DNA of 64,000 nt from Tubiluchus corallicola (taxonomy: Eukaryota > Priapulida > Priapulimorpha > Priapulimorphida > Tubiluchidae), in assembly GCA_030141605.1 (NCBI GenBank), contig JAQGDQ010000005.1, positions 1,426,180 to 1,490,179 on the forward strand, written 5' to 3'. The number at the start of each line of letters is the position of its first letter. Position 1 is the first letter of the stretch. The position numbers and the translations under genes were made by a program. Shown in pieces: positions 1-11,884 of the stretch. Below the pieces are notes generated by a model. The model worked only from the letters and a program-made list of their open reading frames with translations. It searched no databases and was not told where the DNA came from.

Positions 1-3000
1 AGCCAACGAACGAAAGGTTTGAAATACTATACTAACGATAAATTTTCGTTTTTCAACTTTTACTGTTTTTTATTCTGACAGTTAATTCTTTCTATAATTA
101 TTCTCAAATATACTTAGACTTCTCAGAGTTGCAGACATCTTAACTGATTAAGAGAATCTCAGATTACAGAAGGTGTTATTATTACATGCTACATTAGCGC
201 AAATGCTCTGGGATTGTAAGAAATGAAACAGAGATGAATCACTGCGGGGAAACATGCAATTCTCTCGCTCAATCAGCTAGGCCAATTGATGCAGGATTTT
301 ATTAATAGATGCCACAATAACAAATTGTTCAATCAGCTAATTAAAACAACAACCTTTTTATCTCAAAACCAAAATGAACAGCAGCATTACAATATCTGCA
401 TCTGACGGCGAAAGTTATTGAAAATATATGTAAATGCATACTCTCAACAAAATCCATGCAAGCTTTCAAGACAATTCTCAATTACTCACTTGCGCGCACT
501 CCTAAATTCGCTCCTCCTCCCAGAACATTTCAATCCAAACTCGCAAAATCTGCGGCGAAATTACTTTAACTGATTAACCGATAATTTAAAACTAAGCTAT
601 CAATTTCCGAGGATTCCGGCATTTCCCGAATTAGCCAATACTGTTAATTAAACGCAAACACAATCGAAGGAAGCAATGCGGCGTGCAAAATCCCAGCATC
701 GTAAACGTAAATTGCACGAAACAGAGACTCAAGTGATTTAGTTTTGCTAGATTATGTGCTTAGAAGAATACAGTGATGAGTTAAATGGCAAACGGTGGAT
801 TACTAGGCATGTAAAGAAAAATGTTTCACCGATTAAGAAAGATACTTTCCGGCGTTTTTCGCTTCTATGAGCACCTCACTGTAAAATCTAAACTAAGTCA
901 AATATTAACACTAAATTTTTGGTATTAATCTAAGTTCCATTTATCTAGAAAAATAAAAAAATCTAACGCATCAACATTGTTCACAATACAGTGATGATAC
1001 GCGTATCAAAAAAAAAACACGCAACTGATTTATATCACTTCTATAGATGTTTCACACAGTTTGTTTTTTATGACCTGCAGGAAAAGAGCATCGCACGTTC
1101 TACCCAATTATAAAGTGGTTTGACATCCCCGTTTGACATCCATGGAAAACGACTACCCAAAAGTTCTGTATATACTATATTGCCATTTCTATATGTCAAA
1201 AGTATTTTTTATAGTCATACACTCTCGTATATGTTTGATTCTATTCAAATCTATAAAAAGAGAGAATGTACTCAAATATCTAACTCTCTGACACTAAATG
1301 AAGTGTGGACGCAGTATAATCTATCTATAACCACGAGCGAAGAAGAGCTAGTAGCGTTATACAAAATCCCATATTAATAAGTCTCAGGGGGTGACAAAAA
1401 GCTCTAAGTCATTGGGAATCTGAAAATTAGTTGCATGACTCTTCTTTGGGTTTGCACAACAAGCCGAGGAAGAAGTAGAAAAGGGGTAATAATCCCCTCA
1501 ACGCTTCACTTACTGACAAAACTACTGTTTTAATAATTATGAAATATTGTACTTGACACACGCTGATTTCACTACATACGGAAGAAGGATTTGTCAAGAA
1601 AAGCTGTGGCTCGGACAAACGTAATCCTCATATACAGCGAGCAAGTTATAGAGTTTGTCAGGATAGTAACTTACACATGTCAGTAACATATGGCAAGATT
1701 TCTCTGAGAAAAACCAAGCTTTGTGGGAAATTAATCTGACATAAACTTTGCAACGCACTAAGATTTCTGTCACTTTGATCTTTCTTAGATCCTCCATGGG
1801 TCAAGGTGCACCTCTCGATTCATTGCCACTACTCTTCATTCATGAGTCGTGTGATGAGTCTTTTGCAAGAAAAGAGCAAATGGTTAAGACTAACCTTAAT
1901 TCTAAAAAGCCATTTCATTGATCATACTGATTAGCACAGCTCAACACATTTATAAATCATGCATGAAAATGTGGCGTAATCAAAGCACCGCAACAGGCCT
2001 TCCAAAGAAAGATGGATTAGTCTGGGTGGCTTGAGTAGGAGTTACTAATTTATCCCTGTCAGTTTTCCCCACCCACCAAACATCTAATCTCAAGACGAGG
2101 GGAGCACTCAGCACACACGCCCAGTCTCTATGTCAAAAATAAGCAATACATGAGCATTATAAGCATATAGGTAGCAACAATATAATATATTGTTACTATA
2201 ATAATATATATATATATATATATTCATTTAGCCCTAAGTGATTCAAATTTCCATACTATTACATTATTACTAACTTTATTGCAAGACGTAATCCACTTAA
2301 TGGACATGGTTGTGACAGGACCGAAACCTATTTAGTTATCAATAACGACCACTAAGAAGAGATAGTGAACCCGCCCTATGCGTCTTAGGTACTTTCAGAT
2401 GCCTGTAATCCTTCCTCGGCACGATAAATCCCTCCAAAGAAGGGGAGGTTTTATAGAACACAAAACTGCCAAAAGGCAGTTCTCCAGGCGGTTACCTATC
2501 TTTTTACTGATCAAGCACACTTAAAATCACATAAGTCTTCCACAGTTTACACATATTGAGTTACTTACGGTGTTATCCTTGGACTACGTCCTAAATTATT
2601 ATTATTATTATTCATTTATCTGCTAAATGACAAAATCGGACAAGGACGTATGGCCACTGACACAGTTCTAGCAACTGCAATACAATAAGTGCACAAATTA
2701 TAAATTTAGCTAATAATCATAAGCGTGATATATGAATCATTTGCAGCACGTATGTATGATGACAGTTTAGTGGTGTTAATAGTTCCCTTGCTGATCGTAA
2801 TGAGTTATTACACGCGCATCTGTTTCACGCTTAAGTGAACGCAAAAAGCCTTGGTAAAGGTACAAGAGAATGACGAGCAAATGAAGCGATTGTGGCAACG
2901 TAAAATAGAAGCCAATGGACAAAAGAATTCTTATATAGAGCTACACTTACTACATGGCAGAAACTACAAAAATATAGTATAATGGGCGGATCGCGTAAAA

Positions 3001-6000
3001 CTGATCTTGTTTCATTAGACCATGATTTCATCAACACATTTCAGAAACATTATCGTTATGCCTGGGTGTTGTACTAATTATCAATGACAACGTCAACTGC
3101 ACATCAGGTACCTAATGTATGCATTTATTTACCTACTGAACATGTTAGCATCAAATTTACATTTTTTTATTATTGACTTAGATTTAATATGTGTTGTTCA
3201 CGCTTATCTTGTTGTAGAACGGGCAAGGGATAATCTGATCTCAGCGAGTAGTAGTTAGCGTGACAATGAATGTCTATGTAAGTTTATAAGGCCAATTGCA
3301 ACTATAAATTACTTATTTAAATCTTATTTGTTCAACATAAGATGCATGTGGCATATTCTGACCGGGCAAATATGAAGATATCACTCGTGCATACATGCAT
3401 ACATACACGCATACATACACACACAGATATGCATATATACATGTACATATATTCACAATATAGCCAAGATATATATATATATATATATATATCAATAATT
3501 TTTTTCAACAGCCAGTGTTTATGACAGCATTTCCTTTCCTCTTATGACTTGCATCGAATGCAGATTATCTTCTTCCATCAGCCAAACTTTAATGGAAAAG
3601 TAAACGGTTTACACGAAACTTTAAATTAAAAGATTATCTCTTGAATCATTAATTCGCCACCTGCTGAGAATCGGTGTAAAATATGAGCTGAAGACAGAAA
3701 TGTGCGTAAAACTTCACATATCTTGATATGCCTACGGCGCACGCGCGTGTAAGTTGGTGGAAGTAAGCAGCACGAAGCCAAATTGATTCTTAACAGCGGT
3801 AGGTAATTGACAAGACATGCAGTGTAGTGTAGCTGACCTTCAGCTGGTGATTCTTATTGTTAGTAAGACTAATAGATTATTGGTTTGCTGCTATTGTTGT
3901 TACCAGGTAAAACTTTATGTATTATTAATAGAAAGTGCGAGCTACGTACAGCTTCCATAAAACTTAACGAATCTTTGCTGAAGGTAAATTAATAAACTTA
4001 CATCATGTCTATCAAAACTTTACTAAACTACTGTTTCCTTACTTTACTTTTAGTTTTGTTAGGGACGATCACTCAATAACTGCTACTAAAAATGTTCCAT
4101 TTTTTGTAATACTGTCCAACTTTCTCTTCCTAAAAAGTTTTCGAAAGTATAACCATTGGTTCGTTTTTTAATTTTTCAACAAAGTTACCCACAAAAAGCA
4201 CGTGATCACTCAGTGTAAAAGGCTACTCTGGGAAAATGAAAATATAAGTGGTACGGTACCCGTACAGAAAAACAGAATTCTTATTTTAAGTAATTTTCTA
4301 GTGGTAGGCAAAATCTATTTCTGGTGCTGTTCTTATTACTATCAGATAAGTAACTTGCTAGTAAAAAGTGGTGTTTGTTGATGTTCTCATACCAGACATA
4401 ATCTGCTGCAAAATTTTATTTCGGTTTGCCGCCTCGTGGCTATCCTGTCTTTAATGATTTGAACAAACTTCACGGTTTCCTAGTCTCAAGTGACTTCGAA
4501 TCAATCAAATTTTATTCCTGCAACACTTTGCAGACACATAAATTTATATGAAGCTCTTGCAAACCATGTAAAATGTGTTATGCTTTGAAAGAAGAAAATA
4601 ATTAGCGTCTCCTACTACGCCTTTAACACTACACTACAAATTCGTAAAATCAACTAAATACTTAGTGCTATGCACCGGTCGCCCCTGCTGCCCGACCAAT
4701 TTTCCTGTAAATATCAAAATTTCAAAAACTAATGGACGTTGCCAAATCCTCAACGTTTTACAATGTGAAGAGCCAAATTTGATTGGATTTTAACGCAAAT
4801 TACGTTGATCTCCTTACTGTAGTATGATTCTTAAAAACTATATAAAAATGTCCTAAAGTTTTCAAATCATTTGTTTTTCTTAGAAAAGAACAGACGTCAG
4901 AGTGAGTTTAATATTGCAGGATAGCGAGATGTTTATCACTTAAAAACGTGTCAATGAATAACCACGTGCTATAACAGTGGGTCGCAATTTGAAACGGAAG
5001 CGGATATTAGGGTAATCAATAGAAAATGCGCTGAAATAGAAAACGATAAAATCTCCGTAGGCAGCATTCTAAACGCGTCACAGAAACAAGGAAGCCAGGG
5101 AAAACGCGCATACCAAATCATTTTCTACTTCCTTCGCATTTTGAATCAAACGCAAGGCTTCTGATTTTACCAAGGCTTAGCGCAATTATTATTTATATCA
5201 GTGAGGTACATACATCCAGCTTGCTGTTCGTGTTGCATGATTAATTCATTACTTGCCCTTGCTGCCACTAATAAACATGAGAAAATAAAACCACATTAAT
5301 TTGACTTTCTAATAGCGCTGAAGCTGTTGCCACTAACATTACGATATAGCCTTGTTCATTTGACAGGAATGCGTGTTTTATGTAACATAAGCTAATAACC
5401 AAGGAAAAATAATTGCTATAATAAATAACCACTCATTTTTTCATTTGCAATGGCATATTATAGTGATAAAAACGGTGGGCAGGTTCCAATGCGTGATTTT
5501 AAAAAGCAATTCAGGGCAATATCAATGCAGAATCACTTCCAAAACAGTCCAACGGCGATATAGACAATTATTCTAAGTCAGCGTAAAATTTCCCAAGAGT
5601 TTATCATTTTGTTTTCTTCGAACGCCCGACTAAAAATAAATGCCTCAAATTTGTTTGTGATTTCAACATTTAAAGTGATTGATATTCGCATACTTTATCG
5701 TAAAGTACTTCCAAAACGTTAGAGGTATAGATAGAAAAGTATAAAGTAATAGATTTCCTGTACCAATCAATGCATGACAAATAACTTTAGTCATAAACGT
5801 AGCATACAGCAATAATTTCACGCGCAACAAAAGAGAAACTGCGAAGAGACGTATCGTAAATATAAGGAAAACCAGCCGTCTTCTCCACACTCAATTTTCT
5901 TCTCGACTGTAAAACTTTTTATTGCTTATACAAAGTAATCAAGTGATCAGCTTGCTATAGAATCGACGATATTCTAAAACTCAATTGTTGAATAATTAAC

Positions 6001-6950
6001 ACAGAACTTTAAACTTAAATAAACACGTCAATCTTAATTTTAGCTGGACAATGATATCATTTAATCGTATCTGATTTGAAGACAACCCAATACAACCACT
6101 GACTAACTGACAAACCAACCAACTACAGAGACTATTGAGTCATCTACAGTGCTCGAATCTACATTTACCTGACAATTTCATAATTTTTTTCAAACATTCT
6201 TTTCAAACGATGGCAACAACAATGATAACAGCAACAGCACTCTCGTATATAACTTCTCGTAAAACTTTCCGCCTTCACCATATAATTTGCCCCCTTCTTT
6301 TAGTTCTTCACTCTTTTCTGTTTAATATCAGCAATGGTGCACATACCACTGGTGGTGAAATGGCATGCCACATAGGTGTTTGTTCCCTTTTCAGCACTTG
6401 TTATTCCTTCTACTTGATGTTTTCTCTTTTGTGAAATCAGTTACGCAACAAAAACATGTATATCATTGAATGTCGACGTCATTTTGGGAGAGCTACACCG
6501 CTACATCTGTAACACACGAACTAGTAGAAAAGCTGGCTGACAAGTGCGTTATAAAATTAGGCCAAATATTTTTTGGCTTCAGTTGAAAAGATTTGCAGCA
6601 CCTTGTCGACAATAAGGGCACAAAATAAGGACACAAAAAGAACAGACAAAGACTGGTACTCTTCTTTCATGAGAAATTTTCTTTACATCATACTCTCTTT
6701 CTACAGCAAGGTGAGTCAACAGGCAAAAAGGTTAGCAGATTTTTTGATTTGCTAGAATAATTTAAAAATTGCAGAAACTAATTTCACAAATGGAAAAACA
6801 TCATGTAGGGAGAGTAACAAGTACTCTGAAAAGAGAACAAATACCAGTGTGGTGTGCCATTTCAGCGCCAGTCGTAAGTATGTACCCCCCAAAGCTGATA
6901 TTTAAACAGAATACATTCAAAATTCATAGGAGCATTAAAATTAAAAATGC
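1..6950. other. Gene-poor left flank
   Basis: No open reading frame here shows recognisable protein similarity, and no run of splice-bounded exons was found on either strand. The longest frames, for example the 99-residue one at 6135-6434, have compositions expected of random AT-rich DNA. Simple repeats occur at 2202-2223 (TA), 2588-2604 (ATT), 3389-3425 (CATA-like) and 3469-3492 (AT). The missing 3' half of COPS3, expected on the minus strand, was looked for here by its conserved motifs and not seen. The stretch may be intergenic, intron of COPS3, or flank of a gene outside the window. Confidence 0.5.
3389..3492. repeat. CATA-type and AT microsatellites
   Basis: An imperfect CATA/CACA tract (3389-3425) is followed by a pure AT run (3469-3492). 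Overlapping short frames on both strands (3313-3495 and 3342-3524) are just translations of this low-complexity DNA. Confidence 0.85.
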
Positions 6951-6959
6951 ACTAAAAAA

Positions 6960-7300
6960 TTGAAAATTAATTCACTCTAAAAAGTACAAACGAATGTGTT
7001 TTAAGCTGTCATTTAAAAATCTAAAGAGTACTGAAAGCGCACAGCAACAGGCAAGCTATCCCAGAGATGTGGAGCACAGACAAAAAAAAACTTTTTCACC
7101 AGAGAATACTGTATTTGGAACTGGCTGACGTATAGTAGTTTGGTGGGCATTACATCGTAGTGTTCAGTCTATGTTATGGCATATCAAAAATTCGGTGATA
7201 TATGCAGGTGTCAAATGATCCAGTATTTTGTAAGTGATATAAAGAATTTTAAAGTGAATTTTATCGGTAGTCAGTGCAAGTCTCTTAGAATAAGTGCCAG
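6960..7300 (-). mobile_element. Degenerate LINE 3' tail (reverse transcriptase C-terminal region)
   Basis: Read on the minus strand from about 7290 downward, the conceptual translation in two frames shows the standard C-terminal landmarks of CR1/L2-type non-LTR retrotransposons: LHWLPI, then FKILYITYKILDHLTPAYI, and further on a segment with AP.LWDSLPVAVRF and a tail resembling SL..F...LKTH. Several stop codons and at least one frameshift interrupt it, so it is a dead fragment. It lies about 1 kb upstream of the first GT92 gene, in the opposite orientation. The clade cannot be settled by eye. Confidence 0.65.
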
Positions 7301-7784
7301 TAACCATATTTACTAGTTATCAGCTTATTAATAAATTACCAGACACGCAAACATACAGACAATTGTATACAACAGCTGAATGCTATAGGGCCTACTTTAA
7401 TATATAGGTCGTAGTGATTGTGAGGCAATGGGGGTCTTGAAGTTTATATTGGGCCAGTGAGAGCATTGCATAAATCATCTTTTTCTAAAAAAACAAGAGC
7501 TTTTTAACTGAGATTTGTCACAGAATAAAGACAAACGGATGTACATTTAAAAAATGCTGTTAAGTGCCTCAAAACTTGCTATTGTAAATTTCATTAGCTA
7601 CTAACCATTGGTGGGCGAATATACCACCTCTCCCTCTCTATTTAATCATTCCAAATTTTCACATTTCTTCATGTCTGATCTAATTTGGTTCCAAAAACTT
7701 AATCATTGTGGAGCGTTACATTATCTCCTGGGCATATCCAATAGCCATTATATAAAATGACAACTCTTTTAAATTTAGTAATTA

Positions 7785-7788
<4 letters not shown>

Positions 7789-7812
<24 letters not shown>
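7789..7812. repeat. AT microsatellite
   Basis: Pure TA dinucleotide run just before the first copy of the 68-bp direct repeat. A shorter AT run (7887-7899) follows that copy. Confidence 0.85.
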
Positions 7813-7815
<3 letters not shown>

Positions 7816-7820
7816 ACACG

Positions 7821-7888
7821 AGAAATGCAGTACGAAAATCATAAACACTTCACTAAGCACATTCAAAATTTTTAATTCCATCTAAAAT
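7821..7888 (+). repeat. 68-bp direct repeat, copy 1
   Basis: These 68 bases recur at 8485-8552 with only two mismatches seen by eye. This copy is sandwiched between two AT microsatellites. No coding frame, terminal inverted repeat or tRNA-like promoter is visible in it. It lies upstream of the GT92 start codon. Confidence 0.85.
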
Positions 7889-8226
7889 ATATATATATAC
7901 AGTTCGTAATATATGCTACAACTAAGAACCAAGCAATCAACAAGGGGAGAACCCATTGATATGGGACTGCTAAGTTGAGCGTCGTACCTCAGAAGTGTCT
8001 CGGACATGTTTTGATCCATATACATCCCCTCCCTCTAAAAGGTAAAGCAGCCACCCATCCATTCACACTGACTGTGCATTGCCAGATTACAGTCACGAAA
8101 CATGTGTGTCCATGCAGCTATTCACTCCACCTCAATTCACCCCAATTGCTTGGGCAAAAATGAAATTCTGAGGATAGAGAAAACGTTGTACTATTTATTA
8201 AGCAGACTTATTTTACTCTTGCAGAT

Positions 8227-8250
8227 TTTACTTGTTGACTTTATTTGCAG
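8227..8250 (+). promoter_or_regulatory. Probable 3' splice site of a 5' UTR intron (GT92 gene 1)
   Basis: A pyrimidine-rich stretch ends in TTTGCAG at 8250, shortly before the GT92 start codon at 8277, with no in-frame ATG between. This suggests a spliced leader exon, either upstream in cis or trans-spliced. The partner donor was not identified. Confidence 0.45.
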
Positions 8251-8276
8251 AAAAAGAACCACTAGGAAAGCAAATC

Positions 8277-10196
8277 ATGGGTGTAACAGTATACACTAGT
8301 TGGCAAAAGAGAAGACTAACCTTCAGAAAATGTATTGCAACATTTCTAGGACTATATTTGCTTTCACTTTGCTTATTTCATGGCATTATAGTGCAGGTAA
8401 GAAACTCTACATGGTAACTGTAAACACTTTCAATCCAACCATACTGACTGTTTCTTAAAAAAATTATTCTAGGCTCATATCATAAGAAATGCAGTACAAA
8501 AATCATAAACACTTCACTAAGCACATTCAGAATTTTTAATTCCATCTAAAATTGACATTGTTCATTTTATCAAATACCTACCGATGCTACCGTTTATTAA
8601 ACCTTTCTTATTTCCGATATGTGTTTTCCAATATGTGACTTTTATCTTTAGTTGCAGTCAACACAGAAATTCAAGAAGGATGATACGTTTCAACACAGTG
8701 ATAATATCAAGAACTACTTAGACGATGTTAAAAATATTGAATCCTTATCAAACATCAGCTCTGCTACACTCCGGAAGACCAAAAGCACTGAAACATTCGC
8801 ACACTCTGCAAATGGTCAGGCAACCACTGTTGTGCCAAGTAAAAGCAACCACGTGATAAATACAGGAAATGAAGAAAGAATAAGAGATATTGCAAACATG
8901 CTGCAAAAGGAAAATGCTACTAATTCAGGAAAAACTCTGAAGAATATCTATTTTAAGAGCAATTCTACACCTAGTAAACACAGTGTGCAATCTTGTCCAC
9001 CAGTTAAACATGGACACTTCCAAATGCTCAAGTTACCAAACCATTTCCAGCTACCGTTTCCAGAATTATATGTGTACTCTGCATTTTTTGACAATAGAAC
9101 TTATCCAGATTCTTATGTAAGAATTGTGTCACTAATGGCAACGAAAGAGAGCTCAGCTGATTCAATCCTAAACAAAACACTGTGCAGATTTCAGGTAAAT
9201 AATCAAGTGATTATGACTCGTATCGAAAAGTATGAATTCTGTGAAAATCACGGCAGACGCTATGGTGGATATCTACTGTCTTGTAAAGTACCAGCACAGT
9301 TGCCATTTTGCTCAATTGAAATTGTATTATCAGATGAAAATAAGAGTGAATCACAAAGCATTACTATGCCCGTACAACATTTGCAGGCTACGAAGACCAA
9401 ATTTACAGTTTGCATTCCACCTCTATATGGCTCCATACCTACTGAACGTCTAGTGGAATTTATAGAATTGAACAGGATCTTTGGAGCACGATTGTTTCAC
9501 TTTTACGTCCTTTATGAAAAGGAGGTAAACATGTCAAACACAGTAGCTCCAAAATTTGTCAAAGTTTTAGATTACTACAAATCACTAGGAATAGCAACTT
9601 ATGATAACTGGCACCTGCCAGTAGAAAATAATGAAATTTGGTACAAAGGACAGAGTATTGCACTTAATGATTGTCATTATCGACACATAGGTGCAACAGA
9701 GTATTTAGCAGCTCATGATATTGATGAGTATATTGTACCACAGCGAAATGATAATTGGGACTCAATGGTGGAAGCGTTATGGGTAAATGACACGTCTGGT
9801 TTCTGTATAAATAGTGTATTTCTTCCTCCTGGTAAAAGTAAAGCAAAACTACAAACACTGGAAGTGTTAAGCAGAACTAAAAATTACAGTGAAGTTCGTT
9901 CCAAGTGTTTGGTGAAACCAGAAAGGGTGTTTGAATTAGGCATACATCATATCAGTAAATGGATTGATCATGAGAAAAAGCCACATAAAGCTCCTCCAGA
10001 AATGGCACTAGTGTTTCACTATAGGAACTGTCTCAGGAATTTCAATATGAACTGCAATGGTATGCAGCATGAAATGAGCATTATGAAATACAGTCAACAA
10101 TTAAAGACACAGTACAACGAGACTATGTGCAAGCTAGGGTACTGTGAGACAGCATGGACTACCGTGGCTAGAGCCGTAAAACCAATAAAGTTATAG
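8277..10196 (+). CDS. GT92 family (DUF23) glycosyltransferase, gene 1
   Basis: Exons 8277-8396 and 8652-10196 join in phase 0 to give 554 residues. The short first exon encodes a basic N-terminus and one hydrophobic segment (about residues 22-39), the layout of a type II Golgi membrane protein. A polar, probably disordered stem follows to about residue 140, then the GT92 domain (about 145-520). Family landmarks are YEFCENH..RYGGY, the PPLYG block leading into FIELNRIFGA, a D-I-D-E-Y motif at about 396-400 (likely metal/nucleotide-sugar binding) and a late VFHYR motif. GT92 members such as nematode GALT-1 transfer galactose to glycans; the acceptor here is unknown. A good splice acceptor ends at 8250, 26 bases before the ATG, so an upstream noncoding exon is likely. 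The gene is a tandem paralogue of the next one. Confidence 0.92.
8485..8552 (+). repeat. 68-bp direct repeat, copy 2
   Basis: Near-identical to 7821-7888 (two mismatches) and in the same orientation, 664 bp away. This copy lies in the single intron of GT92 gene 1, between its donor (8397) and acceptor (8651). Confidence 0.85.
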
Positions 10197-11884
10197 CAGC
10201 CACTGACACTGAGCAATACATTTACAACTCTAATTTTATTGTAAATTGTTTCCAATATTTGTATGAAGAAAAAAAGTTATGTGCTTTAAAGTCTGTTAGT
10301 TTTACATTCCCATAGGATGTTTACCTTGAAACAGATAAAGTCTACTTCCACAAGGTCAAGGCTTAAAAGCAGTACTATAGCAAAATTGCATTACCATCAC
10401 AAATTTTGAAAAGCCATCACCCATCAGTTCTGCCAAAAATTTGTGACTTACTTAGCACAAAGTTGTCAGTAATGTCATACACATCGGATGTAAAATTAGC
10501 ACTAAAACAATCAGTAGGTCCTTTAAATGCCTAATTTACATACTCAACACTTTTAACACATTTCTGACATATATACTACCACATTATTATAAGGCCAACC
10601 GACTCATTTTTGAAGTTTCTTCTACGTAGAGAGCATCAGCTGCATACAGTAACTACAAAATGCTAAGAGTAGAAATGTACCTTTTTAGTGATGCTGCTAA
10701 AGTTAAGCAAATGATGCAGGATAATTCAAAGAGAATCACTAAGAAGTTTGACTGCTTTTGAAATAATGCTGTTGTTAGTAAGGAAGTGTACAAAAGTCAA
10801 GTAAAAACACCACAGCCCTGTACAAAACTGACTATAGACACTATGTTTTACTAAATCCATGTGTTAAATAAGTAAGATTAAATTCAAAATTATCTCATGT
10901 AATTATCTTCTGCAATCATATATGCAAATTTCTTGGAATGTATTTGATTTTAATATTTTCTTAAATATTCAAAACTTGAACCAGAAATCCACAAAATCAA
11001 TTTCAGCAAAGTTACATAACACGGTATTTTAGCAATTTCAACATGGGTATTTGTCACATTACAACCTCTCTGAAAACTAATAAAGTTTTAAAAGGAGCTA
11101 CATGTATTTTGCATTCAAATTATAATTCATTAACATCTTAATTATTCAGTTTTTTTCCTCTGACACTGTACTTTTACCCCAAAGCAATACCACAGAATTG
11201 AGAAGGCACCTGGCTGATTTTGGCACCACTATTAGACAAAACACATTTCCAAGAAAAGTAAGAACATTCAAGTTTGTCTTAAGCTGAATGACTTCTGCTT
11301 GTTTATCAGTTTAGATTTTTCTTAAAACAAACACCCCTGTTGATGGGCTTTCAAACTTAAGCAGTTTCACTTAATACTAAGAGATGTAGGTAGCTTGAAC
11401 GGCTAAATAATGCAAAAAATAAGAAATTGCAAGATATGCAGTGTATAAATCTCTTAAATGCACATATCGCTACAATCAAGCTGTGATAGCGTAAATAATT
11501 TCATATCTCAACCAAGTACAAACAAAATTAATGGTACACAAACAAATGTATTTACATTTACGTTGCTGTATTAGGCTAGGTATATTAGCACAGGGCAAAG
11601 TATATGCTGCACAGGCAAAGGTTGTTAGTCTGGGCAATGTTAGTAACAGCATTGCTGGCAGCTGGTATTGAACTGTGAAATAGTTGCTATGATACAATAA
11701 TAAAAAGTGAACATAATCTTCAGAAACAAATCAATACAAAATCTACCCCAATTTTATTGGAAATAAGAGGACAACATAAAACACAGTGTTCCGAAGAGAA
11801 ATCTTCTTTCGGGTGAACGATTTCGTCTGAGTAAGTTATTTCTCTACTGGTTCAATTTGTGAATCAAAATTTACTTAATATAAA
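10197..11884. other. Intergenic spacer between the GT92 genes
   Basis: AT-rich DNA with no convincing coding sequence on either strand. It should hold the 3' UTR of gene 1 and the promoter and 5' UTR of gene 2. Minus-strand frames here, for example 11476-11697, do not match the missing C-terminal half of COPS3. Confidence 0.5.

Noticed and set aside
3313..3524. Opposed tyrosine/isoleucine-rich frames
   Set aside because: Translations of CATA and AT microsatellites on both strands.
6135..6434. 99-residue plus-strand frame
   Set aside because: No recognisable domain, no splice context and composition of random AT-rich DNA.
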